DNA of 63,626 nucleotides, taken from the NCBI GenBank assembly GCA_030607875.1, contig JAUWJD010000017.1, positions 1-63,626 of the forward strand, written 5' to 3'. Position 1 is the stretch's first letter, and every line of letters starts with the position of its first letter. The notes under the pieces were generated by a model that made no database searches, had not been told where the DNA came from, and saw nothing but the letters and a program-made list of their open reading frames with translations. Shown here piece by piece: positions 26,661-35,085 of this stretch. Source of the stretch: Chloroflexota bacterium. GTDB taxonomy: Bacteria; Chloroflexota; Anaerolineae; UBA2200. The translations under genes and the position numbers were made by a program.

Positions 26661-27356
26661 ATGCTAGTAGCTGTTTCGTCATTGGGGACATCGCTGGACG
26701 CCTGGACAGGCATCCCCTTTGGGACTTGTTCCCAGTTCCTCGTCGTGGACACCGAGACGATGGAGTTCGTCGTGGTGTCCGTCCCTCCCGAGCACCAGGA
26801 CCCCACCAGGGTCAGCCTCTTTGTGATTCGCGCCATCGCCAGACAAGGGGCACAAGTCGTGATCACCGGCCCCATCAAGGGCATCTGCAGACAGACCATG
26901 CAGAGCCTGGGCATGGAGGTCATCGACAACGTGGGTCGCATGACGGTTCGCGAAGCGATTGAACGCTATGCCGAGGGCGGCGTGGAAGCTATCCACGAAC
27001 ACAAGCCATCCCCGCAAAAGATCGCCGTGGCGTCACACGGCCCCACGCTGGATGCGCCCATCGGCGCAAAGGGCGAGCCGTGCACAGCGTTCGTCCTGGT
27101 TGACCCGGCAACGATGGAGTTTGAGGTGGTCCAGGCCAAACCGGCCGAATCGCAGGTGCAAGCCAGCGTCAACGCCGTCCGTGCAGCAGCGCGTGCGGGC
27201 GCGACGGTGGTCATCACACCACAGCTCAGACCGGCATGCTGTGTCGCTCTGCGCGCGCTGGCTATCACCGTCGTCCTGGCCCGCGAAGGCGCGACCGTGC
27301 GCGAGGCTGTTGAGCAGTACCAGCGGGGCGGACTCACTGAAGCGCCCTACGTATAG
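26661..27356 (+). CDS. Tandem NifX/NafY-like (dinitrogenase FeMo-cofactor-biosynthesis domain) protein
   Basis: 231 residues from MLVAVSS, preceded by GGAGG. Two copies of the COG1433-type domain (about 1-113 and 120-231) align with each other: LxAWTG/LDAPIG, a VVDTETMEF/LVDPATMEF strand, then QVVITGPIK/TVVITPQLR and a final TVREAIERY/TVREAVEQY. Cysteines sit in GTCSQF and GICRQT of domain 1 and RPACCVAL of domain 2. Small proteins of this family bind Fe-S or heterometal clusters; role here unknown. It lies between the regulator and DsrE. Confidence 0.75.
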   Translation: MLVAVSSLGTSLDAWTGIPFGTCSQFLVVDTETMEFVVVSVPPEHQDPTRVSLFVIRAIARQGAQVVITGPIKGICRQTMQSLGMEVIDNVGRMTVREAIERYAEGGVEAIHEHKPSPQKIAVASHGPTLDAPIGAKGEPCTAFVLVDPATMEFEVVQAKPAESQVQASVNAVRAAARAGATVVITPQLRPACCVALRALAITVVLAREGATVREAVEQYQRGGLTEAPYV

Positions 27357-27387
27357 GCAATCATCGCACCACAGGAGGAATCCACGT

Positions 27388-27741
27388 ATGAAGATCGGCG
27401 TAATGGTTCTCGAAGGACCGTACCAACATCAGGCGGTAGACTCCGCCTATCACTTTGTTCAGGCGGCACGGGCACGCGGGCACGAGATCGTGGGGCTCTT
27501 TCTCTACACCGACGGCGTGAACAACGCCAACAGGTTCATCAAGCCGCCCGGCGAGCGCAACATCTCGCAGCGGCTGGACGAACTGGGCGCGGAGGGAATC
27601 GACATTGTGGCCTGCACTGCCTGCAGCAAGTTCCGGGGTATGCGGCCTGACCTCAAGGTCGAGCACATCCGTATGTCCGGCCTGGGTCAACTGGCCAGCT
27701 TCTTGCGGGAAGCCGATCGCTTTGTAACTTTTGGAGACTGA
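27388..27741 (+). CDS. dsrE: DsrE/TusD-like sulfur-transfer protein
   Basis: 117 residues, preceded by AGGAGGAA. The DsrE fold and the sulfur-accepting cysteine motif are visible: IVACTACSKFRGM with C76 and C79, the latter matching the persulfide-carrying Cys of DsrE/TusD. DsrE, DsrF and DsrH form a hexamer that relays sulfane sulfur to and from TusA and DsrC. The next two genes encode the partners, in canonical order. Confidence 0.85.
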   Translation: MKIGVMVLEGPYQHQAVDSAYHFVQAARARGHEIVGLFLYTDGVNNANRFIKPPGERNISQRLDELGAEGIDIVACTACSKFRGMRPDLKVEHIRMSGLGQLASFLREADRFVTFGD

Positions 27742-27752
27742 GAGGTAGCGTT

Positions 27753-28112
27753 ATGAGCGACAAAGTAGCCGTTGTAATGCGCAAAGCACCCTACGGGAGC
27801 GTGTACACAGCAGAGGGCTTCCGCACCATCATGGGCGTCGCGGTATTCGAGATGGATATCAGCGTAGTCTTTCTCGACGATGGCGTGTACGCGGCCGTCA
27901 AGGGACAGCATCCCGAGAAGCTGGACATGAAGCCGCTGGGGGACGGGTTCCCCATGCTGGGTGACTTTGGCGTGAAAAAGTTCTACGTACACGACGAATC
28001 TCTGGCCGCGCGTGGCCTGACCGTGGATGACCTCGTCGTTCCGGCCGAGGTCGTAAGCAGCGCAGAGATCGCCAAGATAATGGGAGAATCCGGCAAGGTA
28101 TTGCCGTTCTAG
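27753..28112 (+). CDS. dsrF: DsrF/TusC-like protein
   Basis: 119 residues. KVAVVMRKAPYGSVYTAEGFRTIMGVA at the N-terminus, shortened here only in description, followed by VVFLDDGVYAAVKGQ is the DsrF/TusC pattern. It lacks the active cysteine of DsrE, as expected for the structural subunit of the DsrEFH heterohexamer. It lies 11 bases after dsrE and 13 before dsrH. Confidence 0.82.
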   Translation: MSDKVAVVMRKAPYGSVYTAEGFRTIMGVAVFEMDISVVFLDDGVYAAVKGQHPEKLDMKPLGDGFPMLGDFGVKKFYVHDESLAARGLTVDDLVVPAEVVSSAEIAKIMGESGKVLPF

Positions 28113-28125
28113 CCTGGGAGGACAG

Positions 28126-28419
28126 ATGCTGTACACAATCAACAAGTCTCCATTCAGCACCAATAACCTAGAGTCTGCCCTGGGCATCGCGCCTGCAGGT
28201 GCACCGATCCTGCTGTACGAAGATGGCGTGTACGGGGCAGTGGAAGGCACTCGGAGCGCTGCGCTCATCCAGGCAGCGCTATCCGATCATCCCGTTTTTG
28301 CGCTCGAAGCTGACCTGGAAGCACGAGGGCTCAGCAAGGTGATTGATGGCGTGCAGGTGATCGATTACGATGGATTCGTCGAGTTGGTGGAGCAACACGA
28401 CGTTGCTCCCTGGCTCTAG
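28126..28419 (+). CDS. dsrH: DsrH/TusB-like protein
   Basis: 97 residues: MLYTINKSPF at the start and ILLYEDGVYGAVEGT centrally are characteristic of DsrH/TusB. It has no cysteine at the position used in Allochromatium DsrH, so it is probably structural. It completes a dsrEFH set in the canonical order. Confidence 0.8.
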   Translation: MLYTINKSPFSTNNLESALGIAPAGAPILLYEDGVYGAVEGTRSAALIQAALSDHPVFALEADLEARGLSKVIDGVQVIDYDGFVELVEQHDVAPWL

Positions 28420-28450
28420 TAGCACGCTCACAGAACAAGAGGAGGAGCAA

Positions 28451-28687
28451 GTGGACATTCAGGTCGACAAAGTACAGGACTCTATCGGGCAGATGTGCCC
28501 GATGCCCATTGCCTTCATGGCCAAGAACATGCGCACCATGGAAACCGGGCAGGTGCTGGAGATTCGCGCAGATGACGAGGGCGCGCACTCTGACATCCCG
28601 GCCTGGTGCGAGCAGACCGGCAACGAGTTCCTGGCCGAAGAGGACTGCGGCGATTACTGCAAGTACTACGTCAAGAAGACAGTTTAG
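28451..28687 (+). CDS. tusA: TusA-family sulfur carrier protein
   Basis: 78 residues. The GTG at 28451 follows an AGAGGAGGAGCAA ribosome site; upstream in-frame residues are not TusA-like. The persulfide cysteine lies in the CPMP motif (C16), and C-terminal residues CGDYCKYYVKK complete the two-layer sandwich. TusA hands sulfur between DsrEFH/DsrE2 and downstream acceptors. The direction of flow cannot be told from sequence. Confidence 0.85.
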   Translation: MDIQVDKVQDSIGQMCPMPIAFMAKNMRTMETGQVLEIRADDEGAHSDIPAWCEQTGNEFLAEEDCGDYCKYYVKKTV

Positions 28688-28696
28688 GGGGATCAC

Positions 28697-29179
28697 ATGG
28701 CAGACAATGACAACAACAACGCTACCATCATCGTCATGAGTGGGGACATGGACAAGGTTTTTGCTGCCTTCATCATCGCCACCGGCGCTGCCGCCGCAGG
28801 CATGGACACCACCATGTTCTTCACCTTCTGGGGCGTCAAGGCCATCCAGAAGGGCAACCTCACCGGCAAGGGGCTCTTTGGCAGGATGATGGGACTGATG
28901 AACCGCGGCGGCATCAACGTCATCGGCCCATCTCGTTTCAACTTTGGCGGCATCGGCCGCTGGATGTTCAAGAAGATGATGGGCGACAAGGGCGTGGCTT
29001 CCCTCGAGGAACTTCGTCAGATGGCCATCGACCTGGATGTGCACCTGCTGGGTTGCGGCATGAGCATGGATGTGATGGAGATCTCGCGCGAGGACCTGAT
29101 CGACGAGGTGGAGGACATTGTCGGCGTGGGCACGATGCTCAATCTGGCAGCCAACTCCAAGGTGCAGCTCTTTATCTAG
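28697..29179 (+). CDS. dsrE2: DsrE2-like (DsrE/F superfamily) protein
   Basis: 160 residues. TIIVMSGDMDKVFAAFIIATGAAAAG followed by TMFFTFWGVKAI is the DsrE2/YrkE pattern; LLGCGMSMDVM carries the conserved cysteine. DsrE2 proteins are usually encoded beside tusA and rhodanese in sHdr and dsr loci of sulfur oxidisers and pass sulfur to TusA. The gene starts 9 bases after tusA. A 177-base gap follows before the Hdr block. Confidence 0.83.
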   Translation: MADNDNNNATIIVMSGDMDKVFAAFIIATGAAAAGMDTTMFFTFWGVKAIQKGNLTGKGLFGRMMGLMNRGGINVIGPSRFNFGGIGRWMFKKMMGDKGVASLEELRQMAIDLDVHLLGCGMSMDVMEISREDLIDEVEDIVGVGTMLNLAANSKVQLFI

Positions 29180-29356
29180 TTCTTCGTGCAAGACGCCGGC
29201 CCTGTGGCGTGAGCTCTCGACATTGGACAATAAGACGGGCACAAGCTACCATACCCCAATAGACGTCGCGCGCCAGCCGTCGGAGATGGGCGGCTGTTCA
29301 TGGCCACCTAGCCGCGTTTGCACTGGACTGGCTGGCGCCACACCTGGGAGAAGACG

Positions 29357-30553
29357 ATGAGCGAAGATCTGCTAGAGATCACTGAGGACGTAGTTGACCT
29401 TGCCTTTGCCGAGGAGCAGGGCTTTGACGCGGAGAAGCTGGGCACGTGCTTGCAATGTGGTACCTGCAGCTCGTCTTGCCCAACCTATTTCGCCATGGAC
29501 GTGCCACCGCGCAAGCTGTGGCGAATGGTCTCGCTGGGCCTGAAGGACGAAATTGCCCGTTCCAGCACCTTCTGGCTGTGCACCGCGTGCCACTCATGTA
29601 CGGTGCGCTGCCCGCGCGGCATCCCCGTGGCGGAAAGCATGCGTCAAATCCGCGAGTGGGTGAACCGTAGCGGCGCGCAGGAGACGCCCCGCGCGCTGCA
29701 CCTGCTGAGCGACATGATCGTCAAGTCACACAACATGGCTGGCGAGGACAACGAATCGCGTCTGATCTGGAGCCAGAACCTGCCCGGCGGCCCGCCAAAG
29801 CGCAAGCGAACGGCTGAGGTGTTGTGGTATGTGGGCTGTGTGTCCTCCTTCTACCCCATGGCCTACAAGATTCCGCAGGCCATGGTGCAGATCCTGGGAC
29901 GCGCCAACGTGGACTTTACCCTGCTGGGCGGCACGGAGTGGTGCTGTGGCTTTCCTCTGTACACCGCCGGCTTGAGTGACCCCATGGCCGAGTTAGCCCG
30001 CCACAACCTGGCGCAGGTGCGTGCGACCGGCGCCAAGATCCTGGTCTCGACCTGTGCTTCCTGTTACCACACCTGGAAGCACATCTACCCCGAGATCCTC
30101 TCCGACTTTCCTCAGGATCTGGAGGTGCTGCACGCCACTGAGTACATGGCCCGCTTGATCGAAGGCGGGCAGCTCAAGCTGGGGCCGGTGGAGAAGGTGA
30201 TCACCTACCACGACCCCTGCGACCTGGGCAGGCGAAGCGGCATCTATGACGAACCGCGCTACGTGTTGGAGCACGTCCCCGGAATCGAGTTGCGGGAGAT
30301 GGCCAGCATCCGTCAGAACTCGCTTTGCTGCGGCGGTGGGGGCAACGTGGAGGCCTTTTCCCCGGATACCGTTACCGAAGCGTCGAGGAGGCGGCTGCTG
30401 GAGGCACAGGCCACTGGAGCCCAGTACATCGTTTCTGCCTGCCAGCAGTGCATGCGCACCCTGTACAACGGCGCACGCAAGAACAAGATCCGCGTTCGCG
30501 CGGTGGACATTTCGCAGATCGTGCTGGAATCGGTCCAGAACGCCGAGCAATAG
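29357..30553 (+). CDS. hdrCB: Heterodisulfide reductase-like subunit, HdrC-HdrB fusion (HdrD type)
   Basis: 398 residues from MSEDLLEI. The N-terminal ferredoxin domain has CLQCGTCSSSCP (C31, 34, 37, 41) and CTACHSCTVRCP (C75, 78, 81, 85). Two CCG domains follow: GC ... WCCGFP ... CASC and HDPC ... CCGGGG ... CQQC. In methanogen HdrB each CCG domain holds a noncubane 4Fe-4S cluster that cleaves a disulfide. The sHdr pathway has separate hdrC1, hdrB1, hdrC2 and hdrB2; here one fused protein does both jobs. Confidence 0.87.
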   Translation: MSEDLLEITEDVVDLAFAEEQGFDAEKLGTCLQCGTCSSSCPTYFAMDVPPRKLWRMVSLGLKDEIARSSTFWLCTACHSCTVRCPRGIPVAESMRQIREWVNRSGAQETPRALHLLSDMIVKSHNMAGEDNESRLIWSQNLPGGPPKRKRTAEVLWYVGCVSSFYPMAYKIPQAMVQILGRANVDFTLLGGTEWCCGFPLYTAGLSDPMAELARHNLAQVRATGAKILVSTCASCYHTWKHIYPEILSDFPQDLEVLHATEYMARLIEGGQLKLGPVEKVITYHDPCDLGRRSGIYDEPRYVLEHVPGIELREMASIRQNSLCCGGGGNVEAFSPDTVTEASRRRLLEAQATGAQYIVSACQQCMRTLYNGARKNKIRVRAVDISQIVLESVQNAEQ

Positions 30554-30624
30554 CACAATCTGCCTGAAGGCGCGGATTCTCTCGCGGGGGGCATCCGCGC
30601 AAACACAAGAAGAGGAGACCCACA

Positions 30625-31092
30625 TTGGCTTTCCTAGGCGCATCAGACATCGTCGACCTGGCGAAACAATTGGAGCAGAACGGCGAGACCTTTTACCGCA
30701 CCATGGCCGAAAAGGCCAAATCGACCGAGACCAGGTCCCTGTTTGAGGACCTGGCTGATCAGGAAGTGAAGCACTACCAGATCTTTTCCAAGCTGGCTCA
30801 GACCGTTGGAGAGAATCCGCTGACGACGGACCAAGAATGGGGCCAGTACGTGGAGTATCTGAACGCCACCGTGCAAAGCGCTTTCTTCGAGGGGACAGAC
30901 AAGGCCCTGACCGCAGCCGAAGAGGTGACGGACGAAAAAGAAGCGATACGCATGGCCATGGGCTTTGAGAAAGAGACTCTGTTGTTCTTCTACGACCTGA
31001 GGGATATGGTCCCTGCCGCGGACCGGACGTTTATCGATAAGGTCGTTGCCGAAGAGAAAGCGCACATCCGGCGATTGGCCGAGATGCTGTGA
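30625..31092 (+). CDS. Ferritin-like di-iron protein (rubrerythrin domain only)
   Basis: 155 residues from a TTG start (ribosome site AAGAGGAGA). Four helices carry the di-iron ligands: E in NGETFYR, ExxH in DQEVKHYQ, E in FEKETLLFF and ExxH in AEEKAHIRR. It lacks the C-terminal rubredoxin domain of true rubrerythrin. Family members detoxify peroxide or handle iron. Its place between hdrCB and hdrA suggests protection of the Fe-S complex from oxidants. Confidence 0.82.
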   Translation: MAFLGASDIVDLAKQLEQNGETFYRTMAEKAKSTETRSLFEDLADQEVKHYQIFSKLAQTVGENPLTTDQEWGQYVEYLNATVQSAFFEGTDKALTAAEEVTDEKEAIRMAMGFEKETLLFFYDLRDMVPAADRTFIDKVVAEEKAHIRRLAEML

Positions 31093-31119
31093 CGTGAAGC
31101 GCAAAGTCTGAAACGTGAG

Positions 31120-31179
31120 AGAGGCCAGGAACGTTGCCGATCACGCATCACGTTTCACGCGTTACGTTTTCTGGCCTCT
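31120..31179 (+). repeat. Large imperfect inverted repeat upstream of hdrA
   Basis: AGAGGCCAGGAACGT (31120-31134) pairs with ACGTTTTCTGGCCTCT (31164-31179), enclosing a loop rich in tcacg/cgtt repeats. The right arm abuts the GGAGG ribosome site (31180-31184) of hdrA. It could be a terminator/antiterminator, an RNA-processing site or a dispersed palindrome. Confidence 0.6.
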
Positions 31180-31191
31180 GGAGGACCGTTT

Positions 31192-34100
31192 ATGAACCAA
31201 GACAAACCTCGCATTGGCGTTTACGTGTGTATGTGTGGCAGCAACATCGCTGGGACGGTAGACGTGCCAGCGGTGGTTGAGGCCTCCAAGAAGCTCAAGA
31301 ATGTCGTCTTGGTGCGGTACAATAAGTACACCTGCGCTGGCCCGGGGCAGACGGGCATCAAGGAAGACATCAAGGCACACAATCTGAACCGCGTGGTGAT
31401 CTCGGCCTGTTCGCCACGCATGCACGAGCGCACCTGGCGTACCATGCTGGCCGAGGCAGGGATGAACCCCTACCTGTTGGAAGTGGCCAACTTGCGCGAG
31501 CAGTGTTCTTGGGCGCACCCTGCGGGAGACATGACCACCCAGAAGGCCATTGACCTGGTAGCTGCCGCAGTGGAACGGGTGTCCTGGCACAACCCGCTGT
31601 TCCCCAGGCGCGTGCCGGTCACCAAGTCAGCCCTGATCGTCGGCGCGGGGATCGCGGGCATCCAGGCTGCTCTGGACATCGCCAAAGCGGGTGTGCCCGT
31701 ATACCTGGTGGAACGCGAGCCTTCCATCGGCGGGCACATGGCCCAATTGGACAAGACCTTCCCCACGTTGGACTGCTCGGCCTGCATCCTCTCCCCCAAG
31801 ATGGTGGACGTGGGGAGCCATCCCAACATCACCTTGCTGAGCTACAGCGAGATTGAAAAGGTAGAAGGATTCATCGGCAACTTTACGGTGACGGTGCGCC
31901 GCAAGGCGCGCTTTGTGGACGAGACCGTCTGCACAAGCTGCGACGACTGTACGGCGGTGTGCCCGGTGCAGGTACCAGCCGAGTTCGACCTGGGCTTGGC
32001 GGAGCGCAAGGCCATTTATCGGCCCTTCGCCCAGGCTGTGCCCAGTGCCTTTCGCATTGACAAGCGCGGGCCCGCTCCATGTAAGAACACCTGTCCAGCC
32101 GGCATCCATGTGCAGGGTTATGTCGCCCTGATCGGCGAGGGCCGTTTCAAAGAGGCCTACGACCTGATCTGCGAGCAGATGCCCTTCCCGGGCGTCTGCG
32201 GGCGCGTATGCCACCACCCCTGCGAGGCTGCCTGTCGCCGCGGGGACAAGGATCAGCCAGTGGCCATCGAATTCCTAAAGCGCTTTGCCGCCGACTGGGT
32301 GACCGCACATCCCGAGGCCACAGCGCCCCCGCCGGCCACAGCCAAGCCTGTGGAACGCCCTCTGCAGGGACACCGGGTAGCCGTCGTCGGCGCAGGCCCG
32401 GCGGGCCTGACCGTCGCCCGTGACGTGGCGCAGATGGGTGCTGACTGCGACGTCTACGAGTCGCTCCCCGTGGCCGGAGGCATGATGGCCGTGGGCATTC
32501 CTCGCTATCGCCTGCCTGCCGACGCGCTGCAGCGCGAGATCGAAACGATCATCTCCACACCTGGCGTAAACCTGCTGCTGAACACACCCGTCCAGTTGGA
32601 GGGCGAGAGCAAGTCTGGCCCCAGCCTGGCCAGTCTGCAGCGGGACTGTAACGCGGTGTTCATCGGCGTGGGCGCGCATCAGGGGATGCACATGGGCGTC
32701 CCGGGCGAGGATCTGAAGGGCGTGTTACACGGTGCCGAGTACCTGCGCCAGCTCAACCTGGCCCAACTGGGTGTCAAGGGCCTCAAGACGCCCAACGTTG
32801 GCTCGCACGTGGTGGTCATCGGCGGCGGCAACGTGGCCATCGACTCGGCAATGACCGCCAAGCGTCTCGGCGCGGACAAGGTCACCGTCCTCTACCGCCG
32901 CACGCGCGCCGAGATGCCCGCGAACGACTGGGAGATCGAAGAAGCTGAGGAAGAAGCCATCGAGTTTCACTTCCTCGCCAGTCCCATCGAGTTCCGCGGC
33001 AAGAAGGGCAAGCTCGCGGCCATTCACGCCCAGCGCATGGAACTGGGAGAGCCAGACGAAAGCGGACGGCGGCGCCCAGTGCCCATCGAGGGCGACACCT
33101 TTGAGCTGGATGCCGATACCGTCATCGTGGCCATCGGCCAGAGGCTCGGCCAGAGCCTCGGCGAGGTGGAGCAATCCCGCCGCAGTTGGATCGAGACTGA
33201 CCCTGTGACCCTGCAGACCAGCCGGCCCGGCGTGTTCGCGGGCGGCGACGCGGTGAGCGGGCCGGCCTCGGTGGTCGAGGCGGGCGGCGCGGCACACCGC
33301 GCCGTGGAATCGATCCGCCGCTACCTGTTGGGAGAAGAGCTAGCTGAAGGCCGCAGTGCTGAGCCGGCGGACATCTCCGACATCGACTACTACGACCCAG
33401 AGTCGTGGGCCCTCACCGCCCGCCAGGAGATGCCTCGTCGCGAGGTAGAGGCTCGTTGCGGATTCAACGAAGTCAGCCTCGGTTTCACCGAGGAGCAAGC
33501 CATCGCCGAAGCCAGGCGCTGCCTGTCCTGCGGCATCTGCTCCGAGTGTCTGGCCTGCAGCAACGTCTGTGGCGCTGGCGCCATCAACCACGATGCCCAG
33601 GATGAACTGATCGACATCGATGTGGGTGCCATCATCGTCGCCAGTGGCTTTGACCCCTGGGACCCCACGCCAATGCTCGAATACGGCTACGGCGTTTATC
33701 CCGAAGTCTACACCGGGCTGGAAATCGAGCGCCTGTCCAATGCTTCCGGCCCGACCAGCGGCGAGATTGTGATGCGCAGTGGTGAAAAGCCCAAGCGCGT
33801 GGCCATCCTGCACTGCATTGGCAGCCGTGACGAGCACTACCAGCCGTATTGCTCGCGCATCTGCTGCATGTACTCGCTCAAGCTGGCCCACCTGATCGAG
33901 GAGAAGACGCACGCCGAGGTATTTAACTTTTACATGGACATGCGCTCGTTTGGCAAGGGCTATGAGGAATTCTACGAGCGCGTGCAGCGCGAAGGGGTGG
34001 TCTTTGTACGTGGCCGTGCCGCGCAGGTCTCCCCGGATGGCGACCGTCTGATCGTCCGTGCCGAAGATACTGACCTGGGCCGCCCGGTCAACCTGCCTGT

Positions 34101-34620
34101 GGACATGGTGATTCTGGCCACGGCGGCCGTGCCCTCCAAGGGTTCGGCAGAACTCGCCCAGAAGCTTCACGTGACCCGTGACGCCACCGGCTTTTTCTTG
34201 GAAGCGCACCCCAAGCTGCGCCCGGTGGACAGCAACACCGATGGCATCTTTGTGGCCGGTGCTTGCCAGGCTCCACGGGACATCCCGGACACCGTAGCGC
34301 ACGCTGGTGCGGCGGCGTCACAGGCGCTTGGGCTGCTGAGCCAGGAGTTTGTCGAGGTGGTGCCCACGGTGGCCGAGGTGCGCACACTGCACTGCGTGGG
34401 CTGCGGCCTGTGCGTGGAGGTCTGTCCGTTCAGTGCACCGAGCCTGGTGGAGAGCCGCGGACGTATGGTCGCCGAGATCAACGAGGCGCTGTGCAAAGGG
34501 TGCGGCCTGTGCGTGGCTGGCTGCCGCGGCAAGGCCATCTCACTGCGGGGCTTTAACGATACGCAGATCCTCACCCAGCTTGAAGCCCTGCTTCAACTGA
34601 GCCCGGCGACGTGTGCATGA
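31192..34620 (+). CDS. hdrA: HdrA-like flavoprotein with inserted GltD-type NAD(P)H oxidoreductase module
   Basis: 1142 residues, against about 650 for HdrA. Order: HdrA N-terminal domain (1-140; C13, C15, C48, C73); FAD Rossmann motif GAGIAG (151-156); HdrA cysteine cluster DCSAC (C195, C198); CTSCDDCTAVCP (247-258). A GltD-like segment (about 291-725) follows, with its own Cys-rich N-terminus, FAD motif GAGPAG (400-405) and NAD(P) motif GGGNVA. Then come CLSCGICSECLACSNVC (777-793), the rest of the flavin domain and two C-terminal 4Fe-4S motifs (1068-1079, 1101-1111). HdrA is the electron-bifurcating or confurcating hub; the insert adds a second flavin and a probable NAD(P)H site. Confidence 0.88.
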   Translation: MNQDKPRIGVYVCMCGSNIAGTVDVPAVVEASKKLKNVVLVRYNKYTCAGPGQTGIKEDIKAHNLNRVVISACSPRMHERTWRTMLAEAGMNPYLLEVANLREQCSWAHPAGDMTTQKAIDLVAAAVERVSWHNPLFPRRVPVTKSALIVGAGIAGIQAALDIAKAGVPVYLVEREPSIGGHMAQLDKTFPTLDCSACILSPKMVDVGSHPNITLLSYSEIEKVEGFIGNFTVTVRRKARFVDETVCTSCDDCTAVCPVQVPAEFDLGLAERKAIYRPFAQAVPSAFRIDKRGPAPCKNTCPAGIHVQGYVALIGEGRFKEAYDLICEQMPFPGVCGRVCHHPCEAACRRGDKDQPVAIEFLKRFAADWVTAHPEATAPPPATAKPVERPLQGHRVAVVGAGPAGLTVARDVAQMGADCDVYESLPVAGGMMAVGIPRYRLPADALQREIETIISTPGVNLLLNTPVQLEGESKSGPSLASLQRDCNAVFIGVGAHQGMHMGVPGEDLKGVLHGAEYLRQLNLAQLGVKGLKTPNVGSHVVVIGGGNVAIDSAMTAKRLGADKVTVLYRRTRAEMPANDWEIEEAEEEAIEFHFLASPIEFRGKKGKLAAIHAQRMELGEPDESGRRRPVPIEGDTFELDADTVIVAIGQRLGQSLGEVEQSRRSWIETDPVTLQTSRPGVFAGGDAVSGPASVVEAGGAAHRAVESIRRYLLGEELAEGRSAEPADISDIDYYDPESWALTARQEMPRREVEARCGFNEVSLGFTEEQAIAEARRCLSCGICSECLACSNVCGAGAINHDAQDELIDIDVGAIIVASGFDPWDPTPMLEYGYGVYPEVYTGLEIERLSNASGPTSGEIVMRSGEKPKRVAILHCIGSRDEHYQPYCSRICCMYSLKLAHLIEEKTHAEVFNFYMDMRSFGKGYEEFYERVQREGVVFVRGRAAQVSPDGDRLIVRAEDTDLGRPVNLPVDMVILATAAVPSKGSAELAQKLHVTRDATGFFLEAHPKLRPVDSNTDGIFVAGACQAPRDIPDTVAHAGAAASQALGLLSQEFVEVVPTVAEVRTLHCVGCGLCVEVCPFSAPSLVESRGRMVAEINEALCKGCGLCVAGCRGKAISLRGFNDTQILTQLEALLQLSPATCA

Positions 34621-34638
34621 GCCGAAGGAGTGCCCATC

Positions 34639-35085
34639 ATGTCTGAGAACGTTTTCCAACCCAAGATCGTCGCCTTCCTGTGCAACTGGTGCTCCTACGC
34701 CGGGGCCGACCTGGCCGGAACCAGCCGCACCCAATACCCGCCGAACGTGCGCATCATCCGCGTTCCCTGTTCAGGACGGGTTGACCCGCTGTTCGCGCTC
34801 AAAGCCTTCCAGGACGGCGCGGACGGTGTAATGGTCCTCGGCTGCCACCCGGGTGACTGCCACTATCAGCAGGGCAACTACTTTGCCCAGCGCCGATATG
34901 CGCTGATGCATCGCCTGCTAGAGTTCACCGGAGTGGAATCGGAGCGGCTGTTCGTGGACTGGATCTCGGCCTCGGAGGGAAAAAAGTTCGCCCAGGTGGT
35001 GACAGACTTTACCGAGCGAGTCCGCGCCCTGGGCCCGGTGCCCATCAAGCGGCAGACTCCGGCCCTGCAGGAGGTGAGCGCATGA
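34639..35085 (+). CDS. mvhD: MvhD-like electron-transfer subunit (2Fe-2S)
   Basis: 148 residues; the ATG at 34639 lies 8 bases after AAGGAG, so it is preferred to the GTG at 34630. Cysteines C15, C18, C44, C69 and C73 (CNWC, PCSG, GCHPGDC) are the MvhD/FdhD-type ligands. In methanogens MvhD connects hydrogenase or formate dehydrogenase to HdrA. Here it follows hdrA and overlaps the next gene by four bases, so it probably bridges HdrA to the downstream Fe-S/flavin subunits. Confidence 0.87.
   Translation: MSENVFQPKIVAFLCNWCSYAGADLAGTSRTQYPPNVRIIRVPCSGRVDPLFALKAFQDGADGVMVLGCHPGDCHYQQGNYFAQRRYALMHRLLEFTGVESERLFVDWISASEGKKFAQVVTDFTERVRALGPVPIKRQTPALQEVSA

Noticed and set aside
26959-27741. 260-residue open frame as one protein
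   Set aside because: Only the last 117 residues (from 27388) are DsrE-like and preceded by a good ribosome site; the earlier part is out of frame with the NifX-like gene it overlaps.
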